From Magnetovibrio sp. (GTDB lineage: Bacteria; Pseudomonadota; Alphaproteobacteria; Rhodospirillales; Magnetovibrionaceae), in assembly GCA_028281525.1 (NCBI GenBank), contig JANQJR010000017.1:17749-81748 (forward strand): a stretch of 64,000 nucleotides of DNA, given 5' to 3'. Shown here one piece after another: positions 26,474-35,720 of this stretch (position 1 is its first letter; the number at the start of each line of letters is the position of its first letter). The notes below the pieces were generated by a model, which saw nothing but the letters and a program-made list of their open reading frames with translations, did not search any database and was not told the DNA's origin. The translations under genes were made by a program, and so were the position numbers.

Positions 26474-29400
26474 TTAAGTCTCTTGGGTCTCCATTTCGCG
26501 ACCATCGTCACGCAACACGATATAGATGGCCGGGATTACCAGCAAGGTCAACGCTGTGGAACTCGCCAGACCGAACACCATGGAAATGGCGAGGCCCTGG
26601 AAAATCGGGTCGGCCAAAATGAACGCCGCACCAATCATCGCCGCCACGGCGGTGAGGAAAATCGGCTTGAAGCGCACGGTGCCCGCTTCGATCAGCACAT
26701 CGCGCAGCGGCAGGCCGGTGCTCTGGTAGCTTTTGATGAAGTCCACCAACAGGATTGAGTTGCGCACGATGATGCCCGCCAGCGCGATGAAGCCGATCAT
26801 CGAGGTGGCGGAAAACGGCGCATTGAAGATCCAGTGACCGAACATGATGCCGATGAACGTCAGCGGCACCGGCGTCAAAATCACCAACGGCAGTTTGAAG
26901 CTGCCGAACTGGCCCACCACCAACAGGTAAATGCCCAAAAGCGCGAAGATGAACGCGAGGCCCATGTCACGGAAGGTGACGTAGGTCACTTCCCATTCAC
27001 CGTCCCACAAAAGCGTGAGACCGCTTTCGTCCTTGGGCTGGCCGTGGTAGCCGATGGCAGGCTGGCCCAGGGCTCCCCACTCCATCTTGTCCAGTTCGTC
27101 TTGGACCGCAAACATGCCGTAGATGGGGGCTTCGAATGCACCTGCCAATTCCCCCGTCACCACCGTGGCGAAATGGCCGTCGCGGCGATACAGCGGGTAG
27201 GAAGCCTGTTCGTGCAGCACGCGCACCACATCGCCCAGTTCGACCACACGCCCGCTGTCACCCGCCGGACCCGGCGCGGGCACCGGCGTGGACAAGATGC
27301 GTTCCGACATGCTCAACCCTTCCTTGGGCATGCGGATGGCGATTTCGATGGGGTTTACGCCTTCGCCGCGTTGGGAATAGCCAACGCTTTTACCACCCAC
27401 CAGGGCCTGGATGGTGTCGTACAGGTCGCTTTCCTGAACGCCGTGAAACTCCAGGTTCTCCTGATCGATTTCCAGACGCACGCGGGTTTCCGGCTGACCG
27501 AAGCTGTCGTCTATATCCTTGATAAAATCGACTTGCCCGAACGCATCCTTGACCTTACGCGCGGCCTCGCGGCGGGTTTCCGGATCGGGGCCGTAGATTT
27601 CCGCCATCAAGGTCGCCATCACGGGCGGGCCCGGCGGCACTTCGACGACCTTGACCGACGTGCCTTCCGGCGTTTCCAAATCGCTCAGCAACGCGCGTAC
27701 GGCCAGGGCCACATCGTGGCTTTGACGGTCGCGTTGATGCTTCGGGCTCAGGTTGATCTGCAGTTCGCCCTGCCACGGCTCAGCGCGCAGATAGTAGTGA
27801 CGCACAAGACCGTTGAAGTTGAACGGCATGGCGGTGCCCACATAGGCCTGCATGGAGGTCACTTCTTCGATACCCTGGATGCGCGCCGCAACGTCCAGAA
27901 TCACGCGTTCCGTCGCTTCCAGGGAGGAACCTTCGGGCAGATCCACCACGATCTGCATTTCGGATTTATTGTCGAACGGCAACAGCTTGACCGTCACGTC
28001 CTTGGTCGCGAACAGGCCCAGGGAGGCCACGGTGGCGACGCCGGTGATGGCCAAAAGCTTGATCGAGTTCTTGCGCCCCTTAAGAAGTTTGGTGGCGATG
28101 CGCTTGTAAAGCTTATCGAGCGTTCCGGGGCCATGATCGGCATGTAGGCCTAAGTCTTCCGAGTAATCCGCCTTACTGTCTTCCATGGACTCGTCGGGCA
28201 GGTTCTTCTTCCAGCATGTGATCTTGCACAAAAGCCACGGCGTGATGATCATCGCCACGAAGAACGAGAAGATCATCGCCGCCGACGCATTGGCGGGAAT
28301 AGGGCTCATGTAGGGCCCCATCAAGCCGCTCACGAACATCATCGGCAGCAGCGCGGCGACGATGGTCAAGGTCGCGATGATGGTCGGGTTGCCGACCTCG
28401 GCCACCGCTTCGATGGTGGCGCGCAGCGGTGAGCGTCCGTCTTTCATACTCCAGTGGCGCACGATGTTTTCCACCACCACGATGGCGTCGTCGACCAAAA
28501 TACCGATGGAGAAGATCAACGCGAACAGGCTCACGCGGTTGATGGTGAAGTCCATCATCCACGCTGCGAACAAGGTCAGCAGGATGGTCGTCGGCACCAC
28601 CACCATGACCACGATGCCTTCGCGCCACCCCAAGGACCAACCCACCAGCAACACGATGGAAACGGTGGCCAGCGCAAGATGGAACAGCAATTCATCGGAC
28701 TTCTCCAACGCCGTTTCGCCATAGTTGCGCGTGATCGTCGCCTCCACATCGGCGGGCAACAACGAACCTTTGACCTTATCCAGGCGTTGGGTGATTTCTT
28801 CGGCGACTTGAACCGCGTTGGCGCCCTTGCGCTTGGCGATGGCGAGGGTTACGGCGGGCTTGGCGTCAAACGCCTCACCTTCTTGAGCTTTGTCCATGTG
28901 CCAGACGCGATGTTCTTCCGGCTTCGCGCCGACCACCACGTTGGCGACGTCCTTGACGTAGACCGGGCGGCCGTCGCGCGCGGTGATCATCAACAGTCCC
29001 ACGTCGGGCATGCCCATCAGGGTTTGGCCCGCCATCACGGTGACGGCCTGGCCGTCTTCGCGCACGCGTCCGACCTTGAACGAGCGGTTGGCGCTCTCGA
29101 CCTTGGCGATCAGTTGGCCCAGGGTCACGCCGTAGAGCGACAAACGTTCCGGGTCCGGCTCGACGCGGATTTGATCGGCCCGCCCGCCGACGATGAAGGT
29201 CAGGCCGACATCTTCGACCTTGACCAGTTCGTGCATCAATTCCTCGGCGACGTTATAGAGCGCGTTGTCGTTCCAGCGCCCGGCCAAATCGCCGGTGGGG
29301 GCGAGCGTGACAGTGACGATCGGCACATCGTTGATGCCGCGCCCGATGATCAACGGGTCGGGAATGCCGATGGGAATGTGGTTGATGTTGGCGCGGATTT

Positions 29401-29761
29401 CGTCGTGCACGCGCAAGATGGCGACATCTTCATCGGTGCCCACATCGAAACGCGCGGTGACCATCACCTGGTCGTCTTGCGTCAGGGAATAGACGTGCTC
29501 GACGTTGTTCACGCCGTTGACGATGTCTTCCAGCGGCTTGGTGACCAACTCGACCACATCCGGCGCTTTAAGGCCATTGGCGTCGACCAGAATGTCCACC
29601 AAGGGCACGGAGATTTGCGGCTCTTCCTCGCGCGGCAACGCCATCAGCGCGACGATGCCCACGGCAAGCGACGCCAGCAGCAGCAACGGCGTCAATGGAG
29701 AACGCAAAAACGCTTTGGTGAGATGCCCGGAGATGCCGAGCGCGGGAGTGGGCGTGTTCAT
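26474..29761 (-). CDS. RND-family efflux permease
   Basis: 1095 residues with the AcrB-type plan: one N-terminal helix, a large periplasmic loop, a central block of helices (about residues 350-520), a second periplasmic loop and a C-terminal helix block. LPREEEPQIS just after the first helix and DDAIVVVENI in the helical domain are family landmarks. It forms a trimeric proton-driven pump with the adaptor encoded just upstream; no outer-membrane channel gene is adjacent. The substrate is unknown. Confidence 0.88.
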   Translation of the reverse strand: MNTPTPALGISGHLTKAFLRSPLTPLLLLASLAVGIVALMALPREEEPQISVPLVDILVDANGLKAPDVVELVTKPLEDIVNGVNNVEHVYSLTQDDQVMVTARFDVGTDEDVAILRVHDEIRANINHIPIGIPDPLIIGRGINDVPIVTVTLAPTGDLAGRWNDNALYNVAEELMHELVKVEDVGLTFIVGGRADQIRVEPDPERLSLYGVTLGQLIAKVESANRSFKVGRVREDGQAVTVMAGQTLMGMPDVGLLMITARDGRPVYVKDVANVVVGAKPEEHRVWHMDKAQEGEAFDAKPAVTLAIAKRKGANAVQVAEEITQRLDKVKGSLLPADVEATITRNYGETALEKSDELLFHLALATVSIVLLVGWSLGWREGIVVMVVVPTTILLTLFAAWMMDFTINRVSLFALIFSIGILVDDAIVVVENIVRHWSMKDGRSPLRATIEAVAEVGNPTIIATLTIVAALLPMMFVSGLMGPYMSPIPANASAAMIFSFFVAMIITPWLLCKITCWKKNLPDESMEDSKADYSEDLGLHADHGPGTLDKLYKRIATKLLKGRKNSIKLLAITGVATVASLGLFATKDVTVKLLPFDNKSEMQIVVDLPEGSSLEATERVILDVAARIQGIEEVTSMQAYVGTAMPFNFNGLVRHYYLRAEPWQGELQINLSPKHQRDRQSHDVALAVRALLSDLETPEGTSVKVVEVPPGPPVMATLMAEIYGPDPETRREAARKVKDAFGQVDFIKDIDDSFGQPETRVRLEIDQENLEFHGVQESDLYDTIQALVGGKSVGYSQRGEGVNPIEIAIRMPKEGLSMSERILSTPVPAPGPAGDSGRVVELGDVVRVLHEQASYPLYRRDGHFATVVTGELAGAFEAPIYGMFAVQDELDKMEWGALGQPAIGYHGQPKDESGLTLLWDGEWEVTYVTFRDMGLAFIFALLGIYLLVVGQFGSFKLPLVILTPVPLTFIGIMFGHWIFNAPFSATSMIGFIALAGIIVRNSILLVDFIKSYQSTGLPLRDVLIEAGTVRFKPIFLTAVAAMIGAAFILADPIFQGLAISMVFGLASSTALTLLVIPAIYIVLRDDGREMETQET

Positions 29762-29777
29762 CGCTTAAGACCCCCGC

Positions 29778-30779
29778 TCATGGATGCGACAGCACGTCGC
29801 CGGCTTCGAGGCCGCTCAGAACCTCCACCCCGCCGTCTTGCGGCAGGCCCGGCTGCACCACCACTTCGCGCCCATCGCTGAGTTTGGCGAAAGTCAAACC
29901 GTAACGCGCATAGAGATACGTTTCCGGCACCACGATGGCCGGGCGTTTGCCGGTACCGATCCACACGCGAATACGTTCGCCCACGAAAAAATCGCCGAGG
30001 CCCGCGACCTCCACGTCCGCCGACACGCGCCCCCCCCGAATCTCGGGATAGACTTGGCGGATCATGCCGCTGCGCAGGTTCGCGCCACTGGCCGGTGTCA
30101 ACGCGCCCAGGCCGCGTTCGGCGACCTGCACCTCGTCGCCTTGGCTGATGAACATGGCGTGACGCTCGGGGAGCTGCAAACGCAGGATATAGGCTTCGGC
30201 GGCCAGCGTCGCGATCGGCTCACCCGGCAAAACGACGGAGCCTTTGCGCACCTGGACGGTCAAGATGCGTCCCGCCGCGGGTGACAGCACGTCGCCTTCC
30301 ACGCGGGTCTGGTCGAGCACTTGGCGCTCGGCTTCAGCAGCGGCCAATGAACGGTCCGCAACTTCCAACGCGGAGCGGGCTTCGTCCAAGCGCGATTTCG
30401 GGATCGCGCCGGTGGAAAACAGCTTTTCGGACCGCGCCAGGGTGGTCTCCGCCAGATCGCGCTGAGACGTCAGGGATTCGATCCGCGCATCCACCGACTT
30501 GGTTTGCAAAGCCAGCTTTTCGTCCACCACGCGCGCGATCATTTGGCCGGCCTGAACGGGCGAACCTTCGTCCACCAGAAGCTCGGTCACCGTACCGCCG
30601 ATGCGCGCACGGGCCGAAACCACATCGACGCTTTCCACCGTGGCGAACACGGATTTGCGGTCTTCGACTTCACCGGCGCTGACCGTAAAGGCAGCCTCCT
30701 GGGCGCCTGCGGGCAAAGCCATCGCGGTCAACACGGCCACGGTGGAGATGGAAAAGGCGGTTTTCAGAATTACTTGCAT
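29778..30779 (-). CDS. RND efflux periplasmic adaptor (membrane fusion protein)
   Basis: 333 residues. A signal peptide (1-26, ending PAGAQ) is followed by an HlyD-like barrel/lipoyl half (VESVDVVSARARIGGTV), a helical hairpin (about 95-155), the second lipoyl half (VEGDVLSPAAGRI) and a C-terminal beta domain. It bridges the permease to an outer-membrane channel. It lies 16 nt upstream of the permease gene and begins the operon downstream of an AT-rich palindrome. Confidence 0.88.
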   Translation of the reverse strand: MQVILKTAFSISTVAVLTAMALPAGAQEAAFTVSAGEVEDRKSVFATVESVDVVSARARIGGTVTELLVDEGSPVQAGQMIARVVDEKLALQTKSVDARIESLTSQRDLAETTLARSEKLFSTGAIPKSRLDEARSALEVADRSLAAAEAERQVLDQTRVEGDVLSPAAGRILTVQVRKGSVVLPGEPIATLAAEAYILRLQLPERHAMFISQGDEVQVAERGLGALTPASGANLRSGMIRQVYPEIRGGRVSADVEVAGLGDFFVGERIRVWIGTGKRPAIVVPETYLYARYGLTFAKLSDGREVVVQPGLPQDGGVEVLSGLEAGDVLSHP

Positions 30780-31085
30780 GCAAACCCCATCACTGAAAAT
30801 GCGCTTAGCGGTTGATATATCACGGATTTACCGCAGGCGCGAACTTAACGCTTGCATTTATATATTAGTTTTTACTAAATTAGCAAGGCCTTAACACCCC
30901 GTACATGGATCAAACAAGCTATTCTCCAGACGCATAGATTGCTTCTTAGACCTTTTCCAGCATGCGGGCCAACGCGTGGACGTGTCGCAACCGGGTACCA
31001 CCACGTGCACAGGAAACGAGATTACAGTACCGGACCGGTCCGTCCTCCGGTGAACCGAAACGAACCGAAGAACGAGGAGTTCACA
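30780..31085. other. Divergent intergenic region between the RND operon and the first DUF2892 gene
   Basis: 306 nt without a gene. The half near the adaptor gene is AT-rich and holds the TTAGT/ACTAA palindrome with an overlapping TATAAA-like element. The half near the DUF2892 gene is GC-rich, with a GAGGAG ribosome site just before 31086. This leaves about 150-200 nt of possible untranslated leader for the DUF2892 gene. Confidence 0.5.
30865..30878. promoter_or_regulatory. AT-rich operator-like palindrome TTAGT-N4-ACTAA
   Basis: TTAGT (30865-30869) and ACTAA (30874-30878) are exact complements around TTTT. On the minus strand the palindrome directly precedes ATATATAAATG, a plausible -10 element of the RND operon, so a bound repressor would block RNA polymerase. 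ArsR-family proteins such as SqrR/BigR bind short AT-rich palindromes of this kind, and such a gene lies at 53590-53949. That link is an inference. Confidence 0.45.
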
Positions 31086-31292
31086 ATGAGCATCGATCGC
31101 ATCATTTTCATCATGGCCGGCGTGTTTATCTGGATCGGCCTGGGCGCATTTTATGTCACCCAGGAAATCCTGTGGCTGATCATCCCCGCTTTTGTCGGCC
31201 TGAACATGTTCCAGTCCGCGTTCACTGGCTTCTGCCCGGCGGCGATGATCTTGAAGAAACTCGGCGTCAAGCCCGGCCAAGCCTTCAACTGA
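31086..31292 (+). CDS. DUF2892/YgaP-type small membrane protein, copy 1
   Basis: 68 residues with two hydrophobic helices (about 7-28 and 31-49) and the family ending FTGFCPAAMILKKLGVKPG. This domain is fused to rhodanese in E. coli YgaP and often sits beside sulfide, persulfide or rhodanese genes. The conserved Cys in FCP lies in the helical region. GAGGAG precedes the ATG. It has its own strong terminator and is followed by a paralogue. Confidence 0.8.
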   Translation: MSIDRIIFIMAGVFIWIGLGAFYVTQEILWLIIPAFVGLNMFQSAFTGFCPAAMILKKLGVKPGQAFN

Positions 31293-31343
31293 GCCCGGCC
31301 ATAGGGTTCTGGCCCAAACGTTTTCATCGCGACCAAGCGATCC

Positions 31344-31377
31344 GCCCCGGCGTTCTTCGGAACCCGGGGCTTTTTTT
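31344..31377 (+). terminator. Strong intrinsic terminator after DUF2892 copy 1
   Basis: GCCCCGG (31344-31350) pairs with CCGGGGC (31364-31370), one C bulges, GTTC pairs with GAAC, and the loop is the stable tetraloop TTCG. Seven T follow (31371-31377). Confidence 0.93.
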
Positions 31378-31499
31378 ACGGCCAAAAAATCATTCTCCCG
31401 AGTGTAACCAAAGTTCCAGACCGCCATTCTTTCCAGTGCTCAAATGTTCCCAGACGCGGCAATTGGGCCGCACTCGATCACGTTTCCAAGGAGATCGTT

Positions 31500-31706
31500 A
31501 TGAGCATTGATCGCATCACCGTAGCCGTTGCCGGCTTGCTTATCATGGCCAGCGCCGGCGCTCACTTTGCCACCCAGGCGGAATTCTGGTTGTACGTCCC
31601 GCCGTTTGTCGGCTTTATGCTGTTCCAAGCGACCTTCACGCGGTTTTGCCCCCTTCCCTTTATTCTTAAGCTGATGGGCGTGCGGCCAGGCGCTGTCTTC
31701 ACCTGA
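31500..31706 (+). CDS. DUF2892/YgaP-type small membrane protein, copy 2
   Basis: 68 residues, the same length as the preceding copy and clearly paralogous: both start MSIDRI, share the FVG-x-MFQ-x-FT core and the FCP-ILK-GV-PG ending. AAGGAG lies 6 nt before the ATG. Because a strong terminator separates the two, this gene needs its own promoter in the 120 nt between them, so the copies may be expressed under different conditions. Confidence 0.8.
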   Translation: MSIDRITVAVAGLLIMASAGAHFATQAEFWLYVPPFVGFMLFQATFTRFCPLPFILKLMGVRPGAVFT

Positions 31707-31727
31707 GCCAACCCTTTTATAACCAAA

Positions 31728-31753
31728 GAAAGGGCGGCCGAAGCCGCCCTTTC
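31728..31753. terminator. Hairpin between DUF2892 copy 2 and the porin gene
   Basis: GAAAGGGCGGC (31728-31738) pairs exactly with GCCGCCCTTTC (31743-31753) around CGAA, an 11-bp stem. It lies between convergent genes and could stop transcription from both sides, although neither side has a long T-run beyond the stem. Confidence 0.7.
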
Positions 31754-31796
31754 CGTGATCTCGCCATCAAACCTGGCGATCTAAGCTGGGTTCGAA

Positions 31797-32897
31797 TTAG
31801 AAGCCAACTTCGATACCGGCGATCAGGCCGCTGCCATCACGCTTGGTGGTGTTGCCGGTGCCTTCAGCATCGGCTTCGATGTCGAAGTAGGTCGCGGTCA
31901 ACGCAACGCCGGCGCCCAAATCATAGGTGGCGACAATCTGCCAAGCTTCGTCTTCGTTGTCACCAGCCGTGGCGGCGGTGCCCTTGTTGCTTGATGTCAT
32001 GTAGGCCGCAGACAGGGAGTACGGGCCAGTTTCGTAACCGACACCCAGTTCCCAAGCTTCGCCATCGAGGTCGGAACTGGTGCTGGTGTCGTTGAAGTCG
32101 GTGTAGCCACCGCCAACGGTGAAGCCGGACATGCCGACGTTCAGGCCAACGTGAGTCGCTTCAAAGCTAGCGGTTGCGCCGCCCTGCAGGCCCAGGCGGG
32201 ACACATCGGCGGAGATGTCAGCACCGCTGAATGCGCCGCTGTAAGCGATGCCGTAGGAGTAGCCTTCGTCCATGTCGCCGGTCACGCGGCGCGCGTTGTG
32301 CGCTTCGCCAGCACCTTCGCCCCAACCGTAAGAACCGCCGATGGTGAAGCCGTTGAATTCCGGAGACACGTACTTCACTTTGATGGAGTCGTCGCCTACA
32401 TTGTCGATTTCACCGGCGGAAAACGAGAACGCAGAGGTGGAGGTGGTGCCGGAAGTGGCGCTACCGACCCACGGCGTCAGGTCACCCCAGTCGAATTCAC
32501 CGGCCATCGGCGCGCGCACAAAGTTGTCGTCATAGAAATGCGGCGCGCTACCCAGGGTCAAAACGCCCATGGCGTCGGAGCTGGCGGTCAAGTAGTTGCG
32601 GTCGGTGTTGTCGGTGGAGGCGGAATCAACTTCCAGTTCCGTGCGCACGGCAACAGTGATGCCGTTGTCCAGCGTGGTGGAACCGGTGAAGTAGATTTCC
32701 GTGTTCGAAAACTGCGAGATCGACTTGTCACGCGCGGCGTCACTGCTGGTGGAAGCCACTTCGTCGCCGTCGGTCAGACCAACGTATTGACGGTGGAAAC
32801 CGCCGAGTTTCAGAGCGATCTTGTCGGCCGCGAGGGTTTCGGTGGTCATGGTGCCCAGGGCGATCATGGCCGTGGTACCGAGCAGAATCTTTTTCAT
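31797..32897 (-). CDS. Gram-negative outer-membrane porin
   Basis: 366 residues. A signal peptide (1-24, ending ETLAA) is followed by a beta-barrel with alternating aromatic strands, acidic Ser/Thr/Asp-rich loops and a C-terminal Phe (EVGF), the standard outer-membrane assembly signal. It resembles alphaproteobacterial general porins of the Porin_4 type. It would admit small solutes and anions. The gene has a long leader and its own promoter, as expected for an abundant protein. Confidence 0.85.
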   Translation of the reverse strand: MKKILLGTTAMIALGTMTTETLAADKIALKLGGFHRQYVGLTDGDEVASTSSDAARDKSISQFSNTEIYFTGSTTLDNGITVAVRTELEVDSASTDNTDRNYLTASSDAMGVLTLGSAPHFYDDNFVRAPMAGEFDWGDLTPWVGSATSGTTSTSAFSFSAGEIDNVGDDSIKVKYVSPEFNGFTIGGSYGWGEGAGEAHNARRVTGDMDEGYSYGIAYSGAFSGADISADVSRLGLQGGATASFEATHVGLNVGMSGFTVGGGYTDFNDTSTSSDLDGEAWELGVGYETGPYSLSAAYMTSSNKGTAATAGDNEDEAWQIVATYDLGAGVALTATYFDIEADAEGTGNTTKRDGSGLIAGIEVGF

Positions 32898-33019
32898 GAT
32901 TTCTCCTTAATCCCCCCACAAAACCGAAAGCCCGCGTCCTGACGTCAGAACACCTTGTCCGTGCGCAACAAAACGTTCCGGTCACTGTGGGTGCAATGTT
33001 TTTTAATGCACAAGAGACG

Positions 33020-33048
33020 CTATTAAGAGTGATTTGCATTTGAGTCAA
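33020..33048 (-). promoter_or_regulatory. Candidate sigma-70 promoter of the porin gene
   Basis: On the minus strand TTGACT (33048-33043) and TAATAG (33025-33020) are 17 nt apart. The -35 matches five of six consensus bases; the -10 is weak. The position gives a leader of about 115 nt. Confidence 0.4.
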
Positions 33049-33162
33049 CGCTTATATACCGTTGATGACGCTAACAATTTTAATGTGTTGCAAATATACA
33101 TCAGCCGACCAGGCCTCTATTGCGAGGCCAACCCGCCGCCATCCAGCGCACATCTGGTAACG

Positions 33163-33188
33163 CAAAACGGCCCCGGACAAAACCGGGG
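33163..33188 (-). terminator. Terminator after the small Arg-rich gene
   Basis: GCCCCGG (33169-33175) and CCGGGGC (33182-33188) form a 7-bp stem around a 6-nt loop. On the minus strand it is followed by CGTTTTGC, and on the plus strand by TGTTTTC, so it may work in both directions. It is 21 nt past the stop at 33209. Confidence 0.65.
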
Positions 33189-33208
33189 CTGTTTTCAACG
33201 CGTAAATC

Positions 33209-33412
33209 TCAATCCTGAAGCAGGATGTCTTCGGCGCGGCGCACCTGCTGGCGGCGCTCACCGTTCACCCGGCGTTGCAACGTCGACAGAACTTTCAGGG
33301 ATTTCGGGGAAGCTTTTCGGCGATCTTCGCCGGAACGCCGGTCCCGGCCCGAACGGCGTTCGGTGATTTGACCACTGGTGATTTGACCATTCTGAGCAAC
33401 AATCTGGTACAT
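33209..33412 (-). CDS. Small Arg-rich hypothetical protein
   Basis: 67 residues from the ATG at 33412, which has GGAAG 6 nt upstream; a longer frame to 33466 lacks support. The middle is very basic, with ERRSGRDRRSGEDRR and a later QRRVNGERRQQVRR, which suggests binding to nucleic acid or acidic surfaces. No family is recognised. A terminator follows. It is a credible gene because start, ribosome site and terminator agree, but the function is unknown. Confidence 0.55.
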   Translation of the reverse strand: MYQIVAQNGQITSGQITERRSGRDRRSGEDRRKASPKSLKVLSTLQRRVNGERRQQVRRAEDILLQD

Positions 33413-33497
33413 TTCGGACTTCCAAGCCTGCGGCGCACATACAGTATTGTGCGATTTGGCCTGCAATGCAATTGTGCAAAAGTATTATGTATAAAAC

Positions 33498-34448
33498 TCA
33501 GTCGTCGAAGCGGCGCTCTTCCTCGACCCCCATGGGGTCTTGATGAATCAGCACTTCGGCGCGCGGATAGGCTGCCTGGACCTTATACATAACGTCTTCG
33601 GCCACATCGTGGGCTTCCAACAGGCTCAATTCGCCGCGCATTTCCAGATGCATCTGGATGAACACATCCGGCCCCGACTGGCGGGTACGCAAATCGTGCA
33701 TGGAGATGACCAACGGGTGCTTTAAGGCCAACTCACGGATTTTCGCACGATCCTCGTCGGGAAGTTCGCGGTCCATCAGCACCTGATAGGCCTCGATCCC
33801 GATTTCATAGGCGCCGCGCAAAATGTAAAAGGCGATGGCGATGGCGAACAGCGGATCGGCGATCACCCAACCCAGTTCGCTCGCCAGGAACAGCGACAGG
33901 ATCACCGACAGGTTGACCAGCACATCCATGGTGTAATGCGCGCTGTCCGCAGAGATCGCCAGCGACTGCGTGCGTTTGGCGACGTACTTTTGAAACAGCA
34001 CCAACCCTAAGGTCGCGACGATGGAAAACACCATCACCGCGTAACCGATATGGGTGTTTTCGATGGCCACCGGGTTGTAGAGGCGCTCGCCCGCCTGCAA
34101 AAGCAAAAACACCGCCGAGCCGGAAATAAACGCCGCTTGCGCCAGTCCCGCCAAACTTTCCGCCTTGCCATGACCAAAACGGTGCTCTTTGTCCGCCGGT
34201 TCCAAAGCGTGACGCACGGCCAGCAGGTTGACGGTGGACGCCGCGACATCAAGCAAACTGTCGATCAAGGTCGACAGCAAACTGACGCTGTCGGTCATCA
34301 GCCACGCGACGAACTTCACCGCGATCAAGGTCGAGGCCACCCCCACCGCGGCATAAGTCGCGATCCGCATCAAGCGCGCGGCGCCATCACGGTCCATCTG
34401 CTTAGGTTCATCGGGGGCGCCCGCATTTTTTGTCGCATCCCGGCTCAT
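33498..34448 (-). CDS. Cation diffusion facilitator, FieF-like
   Basis: 316 residues with six membrane helices and a C-terminal cytoplasmic domain. Metal-site residues are visible in LIDSLLD (helix 2) and [10 protein letters not shown] (helix 5), the Asp/His pattern of zinc and iron exporters of the FieF type. The ATG at 34448 overlaps the pdxH stop (ATGA), so translation is coupled. It exports divalent cations by proton exchange; Zn2+ or Fe2+ are the likely substrates. Confidence 0.85.
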   Translation of the reverse strand: MSRDATKNAGAPDEPKQMDRDGAARLMRIATYAAVGVASTLIAVKFVAWLMTDSVSLLSTLIDSLLDVAASTVNLLAVRHALEPADKEHRFGHGKAESLAGLAQAAFISGSAVFLLLQAGERLYNPVAIENTHIGYAVMVFSIVATLGLVLFQKYVAKRTQSLAISADSAHYTMDVLVNLSVILSLFLASELGWVIADPLFAIAIAFYILRGAYEIGIEAYQVLMDRELPDEDRAKIRELALKHPLVISMHDLRTRQSGPDVFIQMHLEMRGELSLLEAHDVAEDVMYKVQAAYPRAEVLIHQDPMGVEEERRFDD

Positions 34449-35038
34449 GGATAGAGGCGCTCCTTCTCCCACCCATCCCGGCCCTGGATGTAGACCACCC
34501 GCTCGTGCAGGCGAAACGGGCGGTCGCTCCAGAACTCGAACCGCTCCGCCTGGACGCGAAATCCGGACCAGAAATCCGGCCGGGGAATGTCGCCGATTGC
34601 GAACCTGGCGGCGTATTTCGCGACGCGCGCTTCCAGCTCGAACATGCCGTCCAGCGGCTGGGACTGCTTTGACGCCCACGCGCCGATGCGTGAATCTCGA
34701 TGCCGGCTCGCGTAGTAAGCGTCGGCTTCTTCAGCCGTGACCGGCGTCACCGGGCCGGCGATGCGGATCTGGCGGCGCAGGCTCTTCCAGTGAAACAACA
34801 ACGCAGCCTTGGGATTGGCGGTGAGTTCCCGCGCCTTTTGCGATCCTAAGTTGGTGTAAAATACGAAACCACGCTCGTCGAAACCCTTAAGCAGCACCAT
34901 GCGCACCGAGGGCATACCGTCCGCCCCCACGGTGGCGATCGCCATCGCATTGGGATCATTGATTTCTTTCTCTTCCGCGTGAGCGAGCCAATCTTGAAAC
35001 AGCTCGAACGGGTTGGCGTCGGTGGGAATGGTGCTCAT
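34445..35038 (-). CDS. pdxH: Pyridoxamine 5'-phosphate oxidase
   Basis: 197 residues with PdxH landmarks: [18 protein letters not shown] at the FMN site, [14 protein letters not shown], and the C-terminal WEKERLYP ending typical of the enzyme. It oxidises pyridoxine or pyridoxamine phosphate to pyridoxal phosphate using FMN and oxygen. First gene of a pair with the CDF transporter; divergent from the lipoprotein gene. Confidence 0.95.
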   Translation of the reverse strand: MSTIPTDANPFELFQDWLAHAEEKEINDPNAMAIATVGADGMPSVRMVLLKGFDERGFVFYTNLGSQKARELTANPKAALLFHWKSLRRQIRIAGPVTPVTAEEADAYYASRHRDSRIGAWASKQSQPLDGMFELEARVAKYAARFAIGDIPRPDFWSGFRVQAERFEFWSDRPFRLHERVVYIQGRDGWEKERLYP

Positions 35039-35200
35039 GTGGACCCGTCAGGTGCTCTTTTTCCCGTGATTCACAGCGCGCGTTAAGGTGTTGTTTACCA
35101 CGGGTGCGTTGTAATCAAAATTGCCGTGTTATGCACATCTTGGCTCCTTACATAGTACAAGACGCGCCGCACGGCCACCGGATAAGAGAGATTTGTGTCG

Positions 35201-35719
35201 ATGGGGATGGCGAAAAAGTCCTTAAAATCAACAGCAACCATTCTCTGCAGCGCAAGCGCCCTGGCGCTGGGCGCATCCGCCTGTTCGTGGGACGATAAGC
35301 GCTCCGAAACCCTGGGCGGGGCGATGGGCGGTGTGCTGGGCGGCATCGCGGGCTCCAAAACCGGCAAGGGCACCGGTCAGAAACTCGGCATCGTGCTGGG
35401 CGCAACGCTGGGGGCCATGTGGGGCCAGGACATCGCCAAGGGCCTGAACGAAGCGGACAAAATCTATTCCGCACGCACCACCCAAGACACGCTGGAATAC
35501 GGTAAACCGGGCGAGACTTCCACTTGGTCCAATCCCGACAGCGGACATTCCGGCACCGTCACCGCCGAAGAAGTCTATGCCAACGAAAACGGCGAGAATT
35601 GCCGTCAGTTTGAAACCACCGTGCAGGTGGACGGCGAGAGCCGCACCGCCGCCGGCACCGCCTGCAAGGCCAAGAATGGCGAATGGCGCGTGGTCGACCA
35701 ACCGGAGGTCACAAGCTGA
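35201..35719 (+). CDS. Glycine-zipper outer-membrane lipoprotein (17-kDa antigen type)
   Basis: 172 residues. A lipoprotein signal ends at ALGASACS, with Cys as the lipidation site. A glycine-zipper segment ([20 protein letters not shown], then [13 protein letters not shown]) and a C-terminal domain resembling the rickettsial 17-kDa surface antigen (about 90-170; CRQFETTV and two further Cys) follow. The ATG at 35201 is preferred over GTG at 35195. It ends 1 nt before the dnaJ-like gene, suggesting one transcript. Confidence 0.75.
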   Translation: MGMAKKSLKSTATILCSASALALGASACSWDDKRSETLGGAMGGVLGGIAGSKTGKGTGQKLGIVLGATLGAMWGQDIAKGLNEADKIYSARTTQDTLEYGKPGETSTWSNPDSGHSGTVTAEEVYANENGENCRQFETTVQVDGESRTAAGTACKAKNGEWRVVDQPEVTS

Positions 35720-35720
35720 C

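Larger units (their letters stand above)
32898..33208. other. Porin leader and promoter region
   Basis: 311 nt without a gene. It holds a candidate porin promoter (33020-33048), about 115 nt of untranslated leader with AAGGAG next to the porin start, and a terminator for the small Arg-rich gene on the far side. The middle (33050-33120) is AT-rich with no clear symmetric element. Confidence 0.5.
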
